Shown here: positions 43,607 through 52,900 of the stretch, in pieces
Numbering within the stretch: position 1 is the first letter of the stretch
How the letters are laid out: the number at the start of each line of letters is the position of its first letter
Source: Myxococcales bacterium 68-20
Lineage (GTDB): Bacteria; Myxococcota_A; Polyangia; Polyangiales; Polyangiaceae
Direction of reading: 5' to 3'
Assembly: GCA_001899635.1 (NCBI GenBank)
Contig: MKVQ01000044.1
Location: 124,001-188,000 of the forward strand
Length of the DNA: 64,000 bases
Made by a program: the position numbers and the translations under genes
Notes under the pieces: generated by a model
What the model was told of the DNA's origin: nothing
Database searches by the model: none
Seen by the model: only the letters and a program-made list of their open reading frames with translations

Positions 43607-44221
43607 ATGAGCCCGGAGCTGGCCTTTCTCATCGTCGAGGACGAGCGCCTCGTCGGCCTCGCGCTGTCGCGGATGTTCGAGGCGTACGGTCGGGTCGAGG
43701 TCGTCTCGACGCTCAGCGACGCACGGCGCGCGCTGGACGACGGCCGTTTCGACGCGCTGATCGTCGATGTGAAGCTTCCCGACGGGACGGGCTTCGACGT
43801 GCTCGACTACGCGCGGCAACGATCGCCCGACATCGACGCGCTCGTGCTCTCCGGCGGCGTCGACGCCTCCCGTCTGTCACGGGCCTACACGCTCGGCGTG
43901 ACCTATCTCATGAAGCCCGCGCAGATGACCCACCTGCAGCACTTCGCGATGCGGGCGCGTGCGCGCCGCTTGAAGAACAACGACTGGCTGCGCGGTGTGC
44001 TCGGCGCCTGGGTCGCCCGCTACAGCCTCACCCCTGCGGAGGAGCAGGTGCTCGCGCTGGCGATCGATGGACGCCCGCGCCTCGAGATCGCCGAGCGGCG
44101 CGATGTGACGCTGTCGACCCTGAAAAAGCAGGTGCAGTCGCTCATCGCCAAGACGGGCGACTCGAGCCTCGAGAGCGCCGCCAACCGCGCTCTCCGCGCG
44201 GCTCTCGACGGCAAAGGCTGA
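43607..44221 (+). CDS. response regulator with REC and LuxR-type HTH
   Basis: 204 aa. Receiver domain 1-115 with VEDE (10-13), phosphoacceptor D54 in LIVDVKLPDG and K103 in YLMKPA; the expected Thr/Ser is S82. A C-terminal helix-turn-helix (about 141-200) reads LTPAEEQVLALAIDGRPRLEIAERR...STLKKQVQSLIAKTG, a slightly diverged LuxR/FixJ HTH. No sensor kinase is adjacent. Being divergent from the prenyltransferase gene (163 nt between starts), it is the best local candidate for its regulator. Confidence 0.9.
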   Translation: MSPELAFLIVEDERLVGLALSRMFEAYGRVEVVSTLSDARRALDDGRFDALIVDVKLPDGTGFDVLDYARQRSPDIDALVLSGGVDASRLSRAYTLGVTYLMKPAQMTHLQHFAMRARARRLKNNDWLRGVLGAWVARYSLTPAEEQVLALAIDGRPRLEIAERRDVTLSTLKKQVQSLIAKTGDSSLESAANRALRAALDGKG

Positions 44222-44231
44222 GCTTGCCCGA

Positions 44232-45596
44232 TCAGGGCAGATGGTTTCGGAGCTGCTCCTCGACGATCTTCTTCGCGGCGACGACCGACGCATCGGTGCT
44301 GCACAGGAGAACCAGGCAAAGCTCCGACGCCGAGTGGGGAACGACGCGGGTGGAGAGGACCATCCCGCGCCGATCGCGGATGTCGACCTCCTCGACGCCT
44401 TCGAGCGGCAGGAGACGGTCCGTTCTCGAGCTCGCGTCCCGGATGTACGCTCCGAACGCGGCCATCCCCTCGGCGAGGTCCCCCGAGCCGACGACGAGCG
44501 AGCCCGTCTCGTCGGCGACGACGACGCTCTTCAACCCGGCGACGCTGCCGGCGCGGTCGACGATCTCGCGGAACACGGCGACGTCGAGGTCGGGAGCGGA
44601 GCCGCGTGCCTCCTTCTTCGGAGCCATGTTTCCGAGCAGACGCGCGCGCAAGGCGCGGTTCTCGCTCGTGAGGCGTGCGTTCTCCTCGCGCAGCGCGGCA
44701 TCGCCGTCGCCGTCGGGGCGCACGGATCGTGGCGGCGCCGCGATGCTCGGTGACGACGTGCTCGGCATGCTCCCGGAGGCGGACGGCGGCATCGACGAGC
44801 GTTCGAGCTTCTCGTAGGCGCTGCGAAGCTTGGTGCGTATCTCCTCGGCCTCTTCGAGATCGCGCCGCCGATGCCACTCGCTCGTCGTGAGCGCCCGGAC
44901 GCGGCCCTGCAATGCCTCGCGGAGCTGCCGTGACTGCTTGTCGAGGACGGACACCTTGTGCCGGAGGCTCGAGGCTTCTTCCGATGCGCTCGCCAGCCGA
45001 TCGCCGAGCTCGTCGGCGCGCGCCGAGGCCGTCGCCCGGGCCACGACCTCGTTGCGGAGCTCGTCGCGCAAAGCCTCGACTCGACGTTCGAGCTCAGCCT
45101 TCACCGCCTCGGCGGCGCGCGCGCGTTGCGCGAAGGACTCGGCCTTCGCGAGCGCCGCCTGGAGGTCGGCCTTCGTCGTCTCGAGCTCGAACGCGTCGAC
45201 GCGAATCGAGGCGGGGCCTGGAGGCGGGCTCGTCGCCACCGTTGCTGCCACGACCGCGGCATGGGCCGAGGTGTCCGGGACGACCGTCGGGCGGCCGTCG
45301 TCGTCGTCGGAGGTGTTCGCAAGCCCTTCGCGCGGCTCCTCCGCAGCGCCGATCGGCGGCGCGAGCTGGGGCTCGGCAGGGCTCGGTACGCTCGGGCGCT
45401 GCGGGGACGGCGGGCGCGCGGTCGCATCTCCGGCGAGCTCGGCGGGTGACGGCGTCGTGCGCTCGTCGGCGCGTCGCGCGTCGCTCAGGCCGAGGAGGGG
45501 GAGCACGGCACCGCGCTGACCGAGGACGTACCCCGCGGCGGAGAACGCGGTCGCTCCGAGGAGCGAGGTCAACCAGACTCCGACGATCGCATCCAT
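44232..45596 (-). CDS. membrane coiled-coil protein with roadblock/LC7 domain
   Basis: 454 aa. One N-terminal membrane helix (VWLTSLLGATAFSAAGYVLG), a Pro/Ala/Thr linker, a coiled coil (about 140-260, rich in Glu/Arg/Leu heptads), a second Ser/Pro linker, and a C-terminal roadblock/LC7-like domain (about 345-454: FREIVDRAGSVAGLKSVVVAD, then SELCLVLLCSTDASVVAAKKIV). Roadblock proteins act with small Ras-like GTPases, such as MglB with MglA in myxobacterial polarity, so this could tether such a GTPase to the membrane. No GTPase gene is adjacent. It starts directly at the stop of nothing but abuts the OmpA-like gene downstream-to-upstream (stop at 45597, start at 45596). Confidence 0.8.
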   Translation of the reverse strand: MDAIVGVWLTSLLGATAFSAAGYVLGQRGAVLPLLGLSDARRADERTTPSPAELAGDATARPPSPQRPSVPSPAEPQLAPPIGAAEEPREGLANTSDDDDGRPTVVPDTSAHAAVVAATVATSPPPGPASIRVDAFELETTKADLQAALAKAESFAQRARAAEAVKAELERRVEALRDELRNEVVARATASARADELGDRLASASEEASSLRHKVSVLDKQSRQLREALQGRVRALTTSEWHRRRDLEEAEEIRTKLRSAYEKLERSSMPPSASGSMPSTSSPSIAAPPRSVRPDGDGDAALREENARLTSENRALRARLLGNMAPKKEARGSAPDLDVAVFREIVDRAGSVAGLKSVVVADETGSLVVGSGDLAEGMAAFGAYIRDASSRTDRLLPLEGVEEVDIRDRRGMVLSTRVVPHSASELCLVLLCSTDASVVAAKKIVEEQLRNHLP

Positions 45597-46418
45597 CTAG
45601 TTCTTCTCTCCAGGCTGAGGGCTCTCTTCGAGAGGGGCGCGCGGAGGCGAGGCCTCGTCGTGCGGGGGGCTCTCGTCGGCAGCCGGCTCGCTTGCTCGAA
45701 CGCTCGCGTCGCGCGGCGCCTGCGCGTCGGTCCGATCGGAGGAAGCGCTCGCGTCGATCGGGGTCGAGTCTCTCGGCGGCTCCTCTCTCGGGGAGGCGCT
45801 CGCTCTCGACGAGGCGCTGTCTCTCGGCGCCGCAGCCTTCACGACCGGCCTCGGGAGCGGCGTGTCTCTCGGCGCGTTCCCGAGCCATCGGACCTCGACG
45901 CGACGATTCACCGACGGTCCGTCGGGATCGTCGGAGCGGAGCGGGCGTGTCGCTCCGAGGCCGACCGTCTCGATGCGCTCGCCGCTCACGCCGAGCTCGA
46001 CGAGACGGGCCTTCACCCAGTTCGCGCGCTCGAGGCTGATCGTGTGATTGAAGTCGTCGCCGCCACGCGTGTCGCTGTGCCCTTCGAGGACGATCGTCAC
46101 GTCGTGGTCCTCGATCATCGCGGTCGCGAGCACACGGATCGTGGCTTGATCGACCGGCTCCTTCGATGCGCTCTCGAAGCGCGCCACGATCGTCGGCACC
46201 CGCGCAGGCGCGGGGATGACGACGCGAGCGGGAGGAGTCGCGGCGGCGTCGCCGGTCGGTCGAGGTCCTTCCGCCCCGGTCGCGCCCGCAGCGGGATCGC
46301 TCGCCGTGTCGGCGGAGAGCGCCGCGGGCGCGAAATGCAGATCGAGCGCGAGCAGGCTGCCGACACCGACGGTCAGGCACGCGAGGAACAATCCACGCCG
46401 AGGTCCCCTCACGATCAT
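45597..46418 (-). CDS. OmpA/MotB-domain envelope protein
   Basis: 273 aa. N-terminal hydrophobic segment (LFLACLTVGVGSLLALDL) acting as signal or anchor, a Pro/Ala linker, and an OmpA-C peptidoglycan-binding domain (about 75-185): VLEGHSDTRGGDDFNHTISL, then RANWVKARLVELGV, VGLGATRPL and VNRRVEVRWLG. The C-terminal 90 residues are a repetitive Arg/Asp/Ser/Pro tail that is unusual for the family. Its stop codon touches the start of the roadblock gene, so both are one leftward operon and may form a cell-wall-to-inner-membrane complex. Confidence 0.88.
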   Translation of the reverse strand: MIVRGPRRGLFLACLTVGVGSLLALDLHFAPAALSADTASDPAAGATGAEGPRPTGDAAATPPARVVIPAPARVPTIVARFESASKEPVDQATIRVLATAMIEDHDVTIVLEGHSDTRGGDDFNHTISLERANWVKARLVELGVSGERIETVGLGATRPLRSDDPDGPSVNRRVEVRWLGNAPRDTPLPRPVVKAAAPRDSASSRASASPREEPPRDSTPIDASASSDRTDAQAPRDASVRASEPAADESPPHDEASPPRAPLEESPQPGEKN

Positions 46419-46607
46419 CCGAGGTGGAGAGTAGCGCGACCCACCGACGATCTGGGCTCGATGAAGCAGCCGATCGAGATCGGCGCGGTGTGTCGATCGT
46501 CACTACGAGCCTGCGTCGGGGGCAGCTGACGCGACCGTGTCGGAGCCGTCACTTCAGCTCGAGCGTCGTCGCGGACGACTGGCGCGCGGCGGTGTCGCGA
46601 TGGCAGC

Positions 46608-47996
46608 ATGCGCGCGATGCGAGCGCGCCGGACGTTGTTTTCCTTGCTGCTGGGAGCATGCGGTGCCGCGGGGGCATGCGGGCCGGCGAGGCCGCCCGTA
46701 TCGAACGCTCCAGCGGCGGTCGCGACGACCGCGCCGCTCGCCGAGCCGCCTCCGTCGTCCGTCACCGAGGCCCCGACCAGCGCAGACGCCGGAGGTCCGC
46801 CGGTGGCCGACGGCGTCTTCGTCCGCCGCGACGTCAATCACGTCCTCGTGACCGGTCAGAGCCTCGCGGTCGGAGTCTCCGGCGCACCGGCGCTGAGCCT
46901 CACACAGCCGTTCGGCAACCTGATGTTCAACACCGGCGTCATGGCCGGCGGAGAAGACCTCGAGAGCTTCGAGCCGCTGGTCGAGGGCGACAACATCCCC
47001 GGCTCGAAGGCGATCGTCGAGACGATGTCGAGCGCCTTCGCGAACCTCGTCGCCGACCTCGCCCGCGGCGAGCGCGGCGAGCGCGGCGAGGGGCACGACC
47101 TCCTCCTCAGCGTCCATGGGTCGGGCGCGAAGACCTACGCGCAGCTGAAGAAGGGGACGAAGGCGTACGAAAGAGGGATGGCGCAGGTCACGGCCGGGCG
47201 CGACATCGCGAAGCGGCTCGGCAAGTCGTACGTCGTCCGCGCGATCGCGAACGTGCATGGCGAATCGGATCATGCCGAGAAGAGCACGCGCTACACCCGG
47301 GACCTCCTGCAGTGGCAGGCGGACTACGAGAAGGACATCAAGGCGCTCACCGGTCAGGTCGAGCCGGTGCCGATGTTCCAGACGCAGATCTCGAGCTGGA
47401 CCCGGATGATGAAGGGGACCGAGACGAGCGCCATCCCGGGTGCGCAGCTCGCGGCGCACGTCACGAGCGCGGGAAAGGTCGTGCTGGTCGGCCCGAAGTA
47501 CCACCTCCAGTACTCGAAGGACGGCGTCCACCTCACGAGCGAGGGGTACCGGCACATGGGCGAGGACTACGCGAAGGCGTACCGTCGTGTCGTCCTCGAA
47601 GGAAAGCGCTGGGAGCCGCTCCGGCCCATCGAGACGAAGCGCGACGGTGCCGTCATCACCGTGAAGTTCGCGGTCCCAGCGCCGCCGCTCGTCCTCGACA
47701 CGAGCCTCGTCTCCGACCCGGGCAACTACGGCTTCGAGTACAGCGACTCGAGCGCGTCATCGCCGGCGATCACCAAGGTCGAGGTCACCGAGCCGGACAC
47801 CGTCGTCATCACCCTCGCCGCCGTTCCGACCGGTGACGATCGTCGCCTCCGCTACGCGTTCACCGGCATCAAGGGCGCGCCGTCCGGCCCGCAGACGGGG
47901 GCGCGCGGCAACCTCCGGGACTCCGACGCGACACGCTCGCGCTCTCGCCACCGGCTCTACAACTGGTGCGTCCACTTCGACGAGCCGGTGCCGTGA
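46608..47996 (+). CDS. SASA-type carbohydrate esterase lipoprotein
   Basis: 462 aa. Lipobox LLGAC at about residue 18, then a Pro/Ala/Thr linker. The catalytic part resembles the sialate O-acetylesterase/SGNH fold: VTGQSLAVG (serine motif GQS, about 82-90), ANVHGESD (the HGExD motif) and KDGVHLTSEGY (Asp-His pair). It should deacylate a carbohydrate or other ester outside the cytoplasm. The C-terminal 110 residues form an extra beta domain. There are two neighbouring Met starts; the first is used. Confidence 0.8.
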   Translation: MRAMRARRTLFSLLLGACGAAGACGPARPPVSNAPAAVATTAPLAEPPPSSVTEAPTSADAGGPPVADGVFVRRDVNHVLVTGQSLAVGVSGAPALSLTQPFGNLMFNTGVMAGGEDLESFEPLVEGDNIPGSKAIVETMSSAFANLVADLARGERGERGEGHDLLLSVHGSGAKTYAQLKKGTKAYERGMAQVTAGRDIAKRLGKSYVVRAIANVHGESDHAEKSTRYTRDLLQWQADYEKDIKALTGQVEPVPMFQTQISSWTRMMKGTETSAIPGAQLAAHVTSAGKVVLVGPKYHLQYSKDGVHLTSEGYRHMGEDYAKAYRRVVLEGKRWEPLRPIETKRDGAVITVKFAVPAPPLVLDTSLVSDPGNYGFEYSDSSASSPAITKVEVTEPDTVVITLAAVPTGDDRRLRYAFTGIKGAPSGPQTGARGNLRDSDATRSRSRHRLYNWCVHFDEPVP

Positions 47997-48112
47997 TCGT
48001 GCGGGCGGCGCCGGTGCCCGTCGCCGGCGATGCCGGCGGCGGACGGATCGAGCCGGGCCCGACACAGACTGCTCGTCAACTCGGCCTCGTCGCAGACTAG
48101 AATGCGCGCCCG

Positions 48113-51100
48113 ATGGGCTTTCGAAGGAGGCGACTCGCGTGGGGCATGCTCACGCTCGCCTTCCTACTGGGGGCGCTACCAGCCCGGGCCGACGGCGCGG
48201 ACGAGGTCTTCGTCCTCACGCCCCCGCCGGTGCCGGCCCTCACGAACCCTACGCCCGTTCTCGAGCGCGGTCCGGACCTCTCGCCCTACCTCAACCAGGT
48301 CGTCCTCGGCGTCGACGTCGTGATCCCTCCGGAGCAGCGCGCGCTCTGGCCCGACGTGAAGGTCCCGTCGATCGGCGTCCTGAAGGCCGGTGACATCCTC
48401 ACGCATGAGCTCGTTCGCGGAGCGATGCAGGAGGTCCTCGCGACCGGCGCCTTCGCGGACGCGCGCGCCGAGCTGAAGCCCGAGGGCGCCGGGGTCCGCG
48501 TCACGATCGTCGTCACCCCGCGCAAGGTGATCGACAACATCCGCGCGGACCTCCACGGCGCGCCGCTCGATCCCGACGAGCTGCTCCGCGATCTCGATCT
48601 CACGACCGACGGCGAGCTCGTCGCGAGCGACCTCCCCGGCCTCGACGCGCGGCTCGAGGCGCTCATCCAGCGGCACGGCTTTCCTGCGCCGCGCGTCGCG
48701 ATAACGACGCGGGGGACGAACGATCCGCTCCGCGTCGTCGTCGACGTTAGCGCGTCGGTGGGGGCTCCTCGCCGCATCGAGCGGCGTGTGATCTACGCGA
48801 CCGGAGCGACGAAGGAGGAGATCGAGGACGCCGAGCGCTTCTATTCGATGAAGACCGGCATGCGGGCGGACGAGCATCTGCTCGCGGCGGCCGATGCGGC
48901 GCTCGAGGCGCGGATTCGATCGCGCCGCCATCACCGCGCCTCGGTCTCGCACGACGTCGTCCTCCACCGTGGGATCGTCACGCTCCGCGTGCGCGCCGAC
49001 TTCGGCACGCGCTACGAGACGCGCTACGAAGGCAACGACCACTACGATCGCTCCACCCTCGACGGTGTGCTCGATCTCGAGGAGGAGACGGATCGCACGC
49101 CGAACCATCTCGTCCAGAAGCTCACCGACTTCTACGTGAAGCACGGATTCCTCGACGTCGACGTCAAGGTCGAGCTGCGTGGCGCGTCAGAGCCGGCGGG
49201 CGGCACGGGCGGAGGTCGCCTTCCCGGCGACGGCCTCACGTACCTCGTCTTCCACATCGAAGAAGGCGGGCGCGTCCAGGTCGCCGCTCGCTCGTATCCG
49301 TGCCTCCGCGAGGCGGACGTGAAGAAGCTGACCGAGGGCGGCCCGACGTCGGCTCGTGCGATCGGCAGCGAGATCGACAGCTATCTCGAGGAGGAGCTCC
49401 CCGGCGCCGATCTGATCGCCCCGCCGAAGCCTGGTGCCCTCGACCAGACGATCGCGAAGCCGCTCGGCGCGACGGGCGCACGGCCGGCGCCGCTCGATCT
49501 CGAGCCGCGGAGCGCCTACGTCCCCGAGACCTACGAGCGCGCCGTACAGCACGTCCAGGAGCTCTATCGCTCGGAGGGGTTCCTCTCGGCGGAGGTCGGT
49601 CCGGTGCAGGTCATCCGGCGGCGATGCCATCCGCGCTCGCCGCCGGGAGAGTGCGTTCCGATTCCGGTCCCCGCCGAGGGGGCGGACATCTGCACCTACG
49701 ACGCGATCGGCCTTCCGCTCCCGGTGCCGCCGCTCGAGCAGGGGACGACGTGCGTGCCGGATCCCGCGCACGGCATCGAGTGCGAGGCGCGCGTGTGGCT
49801 CCGCATTCCGGTGAAGCTCGGTCCACGGACAGAGCTCTGGGACGTCACGTTCGCCGGCGCGGAGGCGATCGCACCGGCGCGCCTCGCCGAGGCGGCGGGC
49901 GTGAAGCTCGGCGAGTACGCGAGCCGGGTGAAGCTCGAGGAGGCGCGTCGTCGCGTCGTCGATGCATACAAGGAGGAGGGCTACGCGTTCGCGGACGTGA
50001 AGTACTCCCTCGAGCAGTCGCCCGATCACACGCGCGCGCGCGTGCGCTTCGCGGTCTCGGAGGGCGAGCAGGTCATCGTCCGCGACATCGTCCTCCGCGG
50101 GAACGTGTTCACCCGCGACTCCGTCATCCGGAAGCGCATCGCGCTCGAGGAAGGGCAGCCCTACCACGCGAGCCTCGTCCGGAAGACCGAGGAGCGCATC
50201 GCGACGCTCGGCGCGTTCTCGACCGTGAGCGTCGCCCTCGAGAACCCGTACGTCCCGCAGAGGAACAAGACCGTCATCATCACGATGGTCGAGCGGCCGA
50301 GGCAGTACAGCGAGATCGCTCCCGGCTTCTCCACCGGCGAAGGCTTCCGCCTCCGCGCCGAATACGGTCACACGAACCTGTGGGGCAACGCCGTCCAGCT
50401 CACGCTCCGCCTCCAGCTCGCATACATCCCGACGCCGCTGATCATCGACCCGGTGGCGCGGAGCAACTACCGCAACCTGAACGACATCGCCCGCCTCGGA
50501 GTGCGCGCGACCGCCGGCGTCGTCTTCCCCGAGATCGGCCTCGGTCCGCTCGTCCGCGGCGGCATGGACACGATCCTCGTCCACGACCTCCAGCGCGACT
50601 TCTACCTCACGAAGATCGCCGCGATCCCGAGCGTGAACTACCGGCCTGCCAGCGATCTGCAGTTCAGCTTCTTCCAGAGCTTCGAGTTCAACAACAGCCG
50701 CATCTTCCGGTCCGGAAGCGCGAACGACTACCTGCGCGCGCTGCTTGGTCAGGGCAGGAACATCACCGATCTCGTCCGCCAGCTCCTCGTGCCCGACGGC
50801 GAGACGTACGCCTTCTCACAGCGTCTGCTCGCGACCTGGGACCGGCGCGACAACGCCTTCAACGCGACGCGAGGAACGTACGTCGTCAGCGGCATCGAGC
50901 ACGTCGACGCGTTCCCGACGGACGCGAACAAGGAGCGGGCGCGTCTTCGCGGTAATTCACCTCCGCCGGAGAGCCACTTCTTCAAGCTCACGCAGACGTT
51001 CGGCGGTTACATCCCGCTGCCGAAGGGCCTGCGCATCGCGGCGTTGACCCGCGCGGGCGTGAACCTGCAACTCACCGGCTCGTCGCAGACGTACCCGGAC

Positions 51101-51556
51101 CGCCTCTTCTTCATGGGCGGCGTCGACACGATGCGCGGCTGGACGCTCAACAGCTTCATCCCGCAGGACAACGTCGACCGCATCTACGCCTCGAAGGACC
51201 TGCCCGACTCGGTCGAGGATCCCAACAACCCGGGACAGACGATCCCGAACGCGAACAAGTTCACCGCCGCGACGCAGCCAATCCGCGGCGGAAACCTGAT
51301 GATCAACGAGCGCCTCGAGCTCCGGATCCCGATCCGGGGTCCGTTCGAGACCGTCATCTTCGGCGACATCGGCAACCTCTGGATCGATCCGAGCTACCCG
51401 TTCCGGCGCGGAGCGTTCCCGATGCGCGTCGCCGTGGGCAGTGGTCTCCGCGTGCAGACTCCGGTCGGCCCGCTCGCCATCGACTACGGCTTCAACGTCA
51501 CGAGGCAGCCGTACGAGGACATCGGCGCGATCAACTTCGCGATCGGTCTCTTCTGA
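48113..51556 (+). CDS. Omp85/BamA-TamA-type outer-membrane protein with extended periplasmic part
   Basis: 1147 aa. Signal peptide ending PARA. The last 400 residues are a 16-strand-type surface-antigen barrel with the Omp85 motif MRGW (in FMGGVDTMRGWTLNSF) and a GPLAIDYGFN near the C-terminus; the protein ends in Phe as outer-membrane barrels do. About 700 residues precede the barrel, roughly twice the POTRA length of E. coli BamA, with several recognisable POTRA-like repeats. An insert with five cysteines (505, 514, 527, 547, 557) interrupts them. Likely partner of the TamB-like protein or a BamA paralogue. Confidence 0.88.
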   Translation: MGFRRRRLAWGMLTLAFLLGALPARADGADEVFVLTPPPVPALTNPTPVLERGPDLSPYLNQVVLGVDVVIPPEQRALWPDVKVPSIGVLKAGDILTHELVRGAMQEVLATGAFADARAELKPEGAGVRVTIVVTPRKVIDNIRADLHGAPLDPDELLRDLDLTTDGELVASDLPGLDARLEALIQRHGFPAPRVAITTRGTNDPLRVVVDVSASVGAPRRIERRVIYATGATKEEIEDAERFYSMKTGMRADEHLLAAADAALEARIRSRRHHRASVSHDVVLHRGIVTLRVRADFGTRYETRYEGNDHYDRSTLDGVLDLEEETDRTPNHLVQKLTDFYVKHGFLDVDVKVELRGASEPAGGTGGGRLPGDGLTYLVFHIEEGGRVQVAARSYPCLREADVKKLTEGGPTSARAIGSEIDSYLEEELPGADLIAPPKPGALDQTIAKPLGATGARPAPLDLEPRSAYVPETYERAVQHVQELYRSEGFLSAEVGPVQVIRRRCHPRSPPGECVPIPVPAEGADICTYDAIGLPLPVPPLEQGTTCVPDPAHGIECEARVWLRIPVKLGPRTELWDVTFAGAEAIAPARLAEAAGVKLGEYASRVKLEEARRRVVDAYKEEGYAFADVKYSLEQSPDHTRARVRFAVSEGEQVIVRDIVLRGNVFTRDSVIRKRIALEEGQPYHASLVRKTEERIATLGAFSTVSVALENPYVPQRNKTVIITMVERPRQYSEIAPGFSTGEGFRLRAEYGHTNLWGNAVQLTLRLQLAYIPTPLIIDPVARSNYRNLNDIARLGVRATAGVVFPEIGLGPLVRGGMDTILVHDLQRDFYLTKIAAIPSVNYRPASDLQFSFFQSFEFNNSRIFRSGSANDYLRALLGQGRNITDLVRQLLVPDGETYAFSQRLLATWDRRDNAFNATRGTYVVSGIEHVDAFPTDANKERARLRGNSPPPESHFFKLTQTFGGYIPLPKGLRIAALTRAGVNLQLTGSSQTYPDRLFFMGGVDTMRGWTLNSFIPQDNVDRIYASKDLPDSVEDPNNPGQTIPNANKFTAATQPIRGGNLMINERLELRIPIRGPFETVIFGDIGNLWIDPSYPFRRGAFPMRVAVGSGLRVQTPVGPLAIDYGFNVTRQPYEDIGAINFAIGLF

Positions 51557-51566
51557 GCTCTCGACC

Positions 51567-52820
51567 TCAGAACGACTTGAGGTCCGAGATGAGGCGCTTC
51601 GAGATCACGATCCGCTGGATCTGCCCGGTGCCTTCGAAGATGTCGTAGACCTTGATGTCGCGGAACCACTTCTCGAGGAGCTGGTGGTCCTTCGCGATCG
51701 AGCCTTCCGCGCCGCAGATCTCGATCGCCTCGATGCACGCACGGATCGCCGCCTGGCCGGCGAGCGCCTTCGACATGCTCGCCTCCTTCGCGTTCGGCAT
51801 CCTTTCGTCCGCCATCCATGCCGCGCGCCAGGTCAACGTACGCGCCGCCTCGAGGCTACGGCCGATCCGTGCGAGGCGCTCGGTGAGCGCGGCGTAGCGC
51901 GGGATCGGGCGCCCGAGGACGTAGTTCTTCTTCACGAAGTCGCACGTGTACTCGTATGCGGCGCTTCCGATGCCGAGCGCCATCGCGCCGACGAGCGGAC
52001 GCGTGTTGTCGAAGGTCTTCATCGCGGTCATGAAGCCCTCCTTCGAGACGTATTGCGCCTCGCCGCCGAGGAGGTTCTCCTCCGGCACGCGGCAGTCCTC
52101 GAGCACGAGCTCCGCGGTCTCGCTCGCGCGGAGGCCCATCTTCTCCTCGATGCGTCCGACGGCGAAGCCGGGGGTGCCCTTCTCGACGACGAAGGCGCGA
52201 TGTCCCGCGCGTCCGAGCGACGGATCGATCGTCGCGAAGATCACCGTCCACGACGCGCGTGCGCCGTTCGTGATGTAGCACTTGCGGCCGTTCAGCACCC
52301 AGTGCTGGCCGTCCTTCCTGCAGGTGGTGCGGATGCCGGCGACGTCGCTCCCCGCGGCGGGCTCGGTGAGTCCGTAGGCGCCCCAGCGGAGCGGGATACC
52401 ATCGTCGTGGAGGCCCTCGAAGATCGAGAAGAAGCGCTTCCGCTGCTCGGGCGTGCCACTCGCGCGCACGGGCGGACCGCCGAGGCCGGGGCCGGGGAGA
52501 CAGAGGAGGAGACCGGGATCGCCCCACGAGAGCTCCTCCGCGGCGATCACGCTGAAGAGGTTTCCGCCGAGCTTCTTCTTCCGCTCGCCGTCGCCCTCGC
52601 CGGAGGCCCGCGCGCCGTCGGCGGCGTCGCCGAGCCCGGAGGTCATCGCAGTGGAGCCCATCGACGCCGCGAGGCGCGCCATGTTCCGGAGGAAGTCCTC
52701 CGGGATGCCGCCGTCGCGATCCCACTGGAGCGCCTGCGGGCGGATCACGTTCTTGGCGAGGCCGCGGATCCCCTCGCGCATCTCGAGGTGCTTCTTGCCG
52801 AAGGAGAACTCGATCGTCAT
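51567..52820 (-). CDS. acyl-CoA dehydrogenase (catalytic-Glu subunit)
   Basis: 417 aa. Complete ACAD fold: YGLTEPAAGSD (FAD-binding loop), NGRKCYITNGARA, ALGIGSAAYEYTCDFVKKN and IFEGTGQIQRIVISK, which carries the usual catalytic Glu of the EGT motif. It introduces a double bond into an acyl-CoA thioester using FAD, passing electrons to ETF. Thirty extra residues around 75-85 (Gly/Glu/Lys-rich) form a surface loop. ATG 52820 fits the family N-terminus. It is 80 nt downstream of another ACAD gene on the same strand. Confidence 0.92.
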   Translation of the reverse strand: MTIEFSFGKKHLEMREGIRGLAKNVIRPQALQWDRDGGIPEDFLRNMARLAASMGSTAMTSGLGDAADGARASGEGDGERKKKLGGNLFSVIAAEELSWGDPGLLLCLPGPGLGGPPVRASGTPEQRKRFFSIFEGLHDDGIPLRWGAYGLTEPAAGSDVAGIRTTCRKDGQHWVLNGRKCYITNGARASWTVIFATIDPSLGRAGHRAFVVEKGTPGFAVGRIEEKMGLRASETAELVLEDCRVPEENLLGGEAQYVSKEGFMTAMKTFDNTRPLVGAMALGIGSAAYEYTCDFVKKNYVLGRPIPRYAALTERLARIGRSLEAARTLTWRAAWMADERMPNAKEASMSKALAGQAAIRACIEAIEICGAEGSIAKDHQLLEKWFRDIKVYDIFEGTGQIQRIVISKRLISDLKSF

Positions 52821-52866
52821 GGCTTCATCTCGTCTTGTCGCGTCTCGTTGTGTCTCGTGGCGTCTC
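52821..52866. repeat. 10-nt periodic repeat with GAGAC core
   Basis: Read on the minus strand: gagacgccac, gagacacaac, gagacgcgac, aagacgag, immediately upstream of the acyl-CoA dehydrogenase start. Similar GAGAC-containing units occur at 61989-62012 and 63229-63246. Confidence 0.65.
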
Positions 52867-52900
52867 GGCCCGTTGGCTCGTGCTCGGGTGATCGGCTCGA

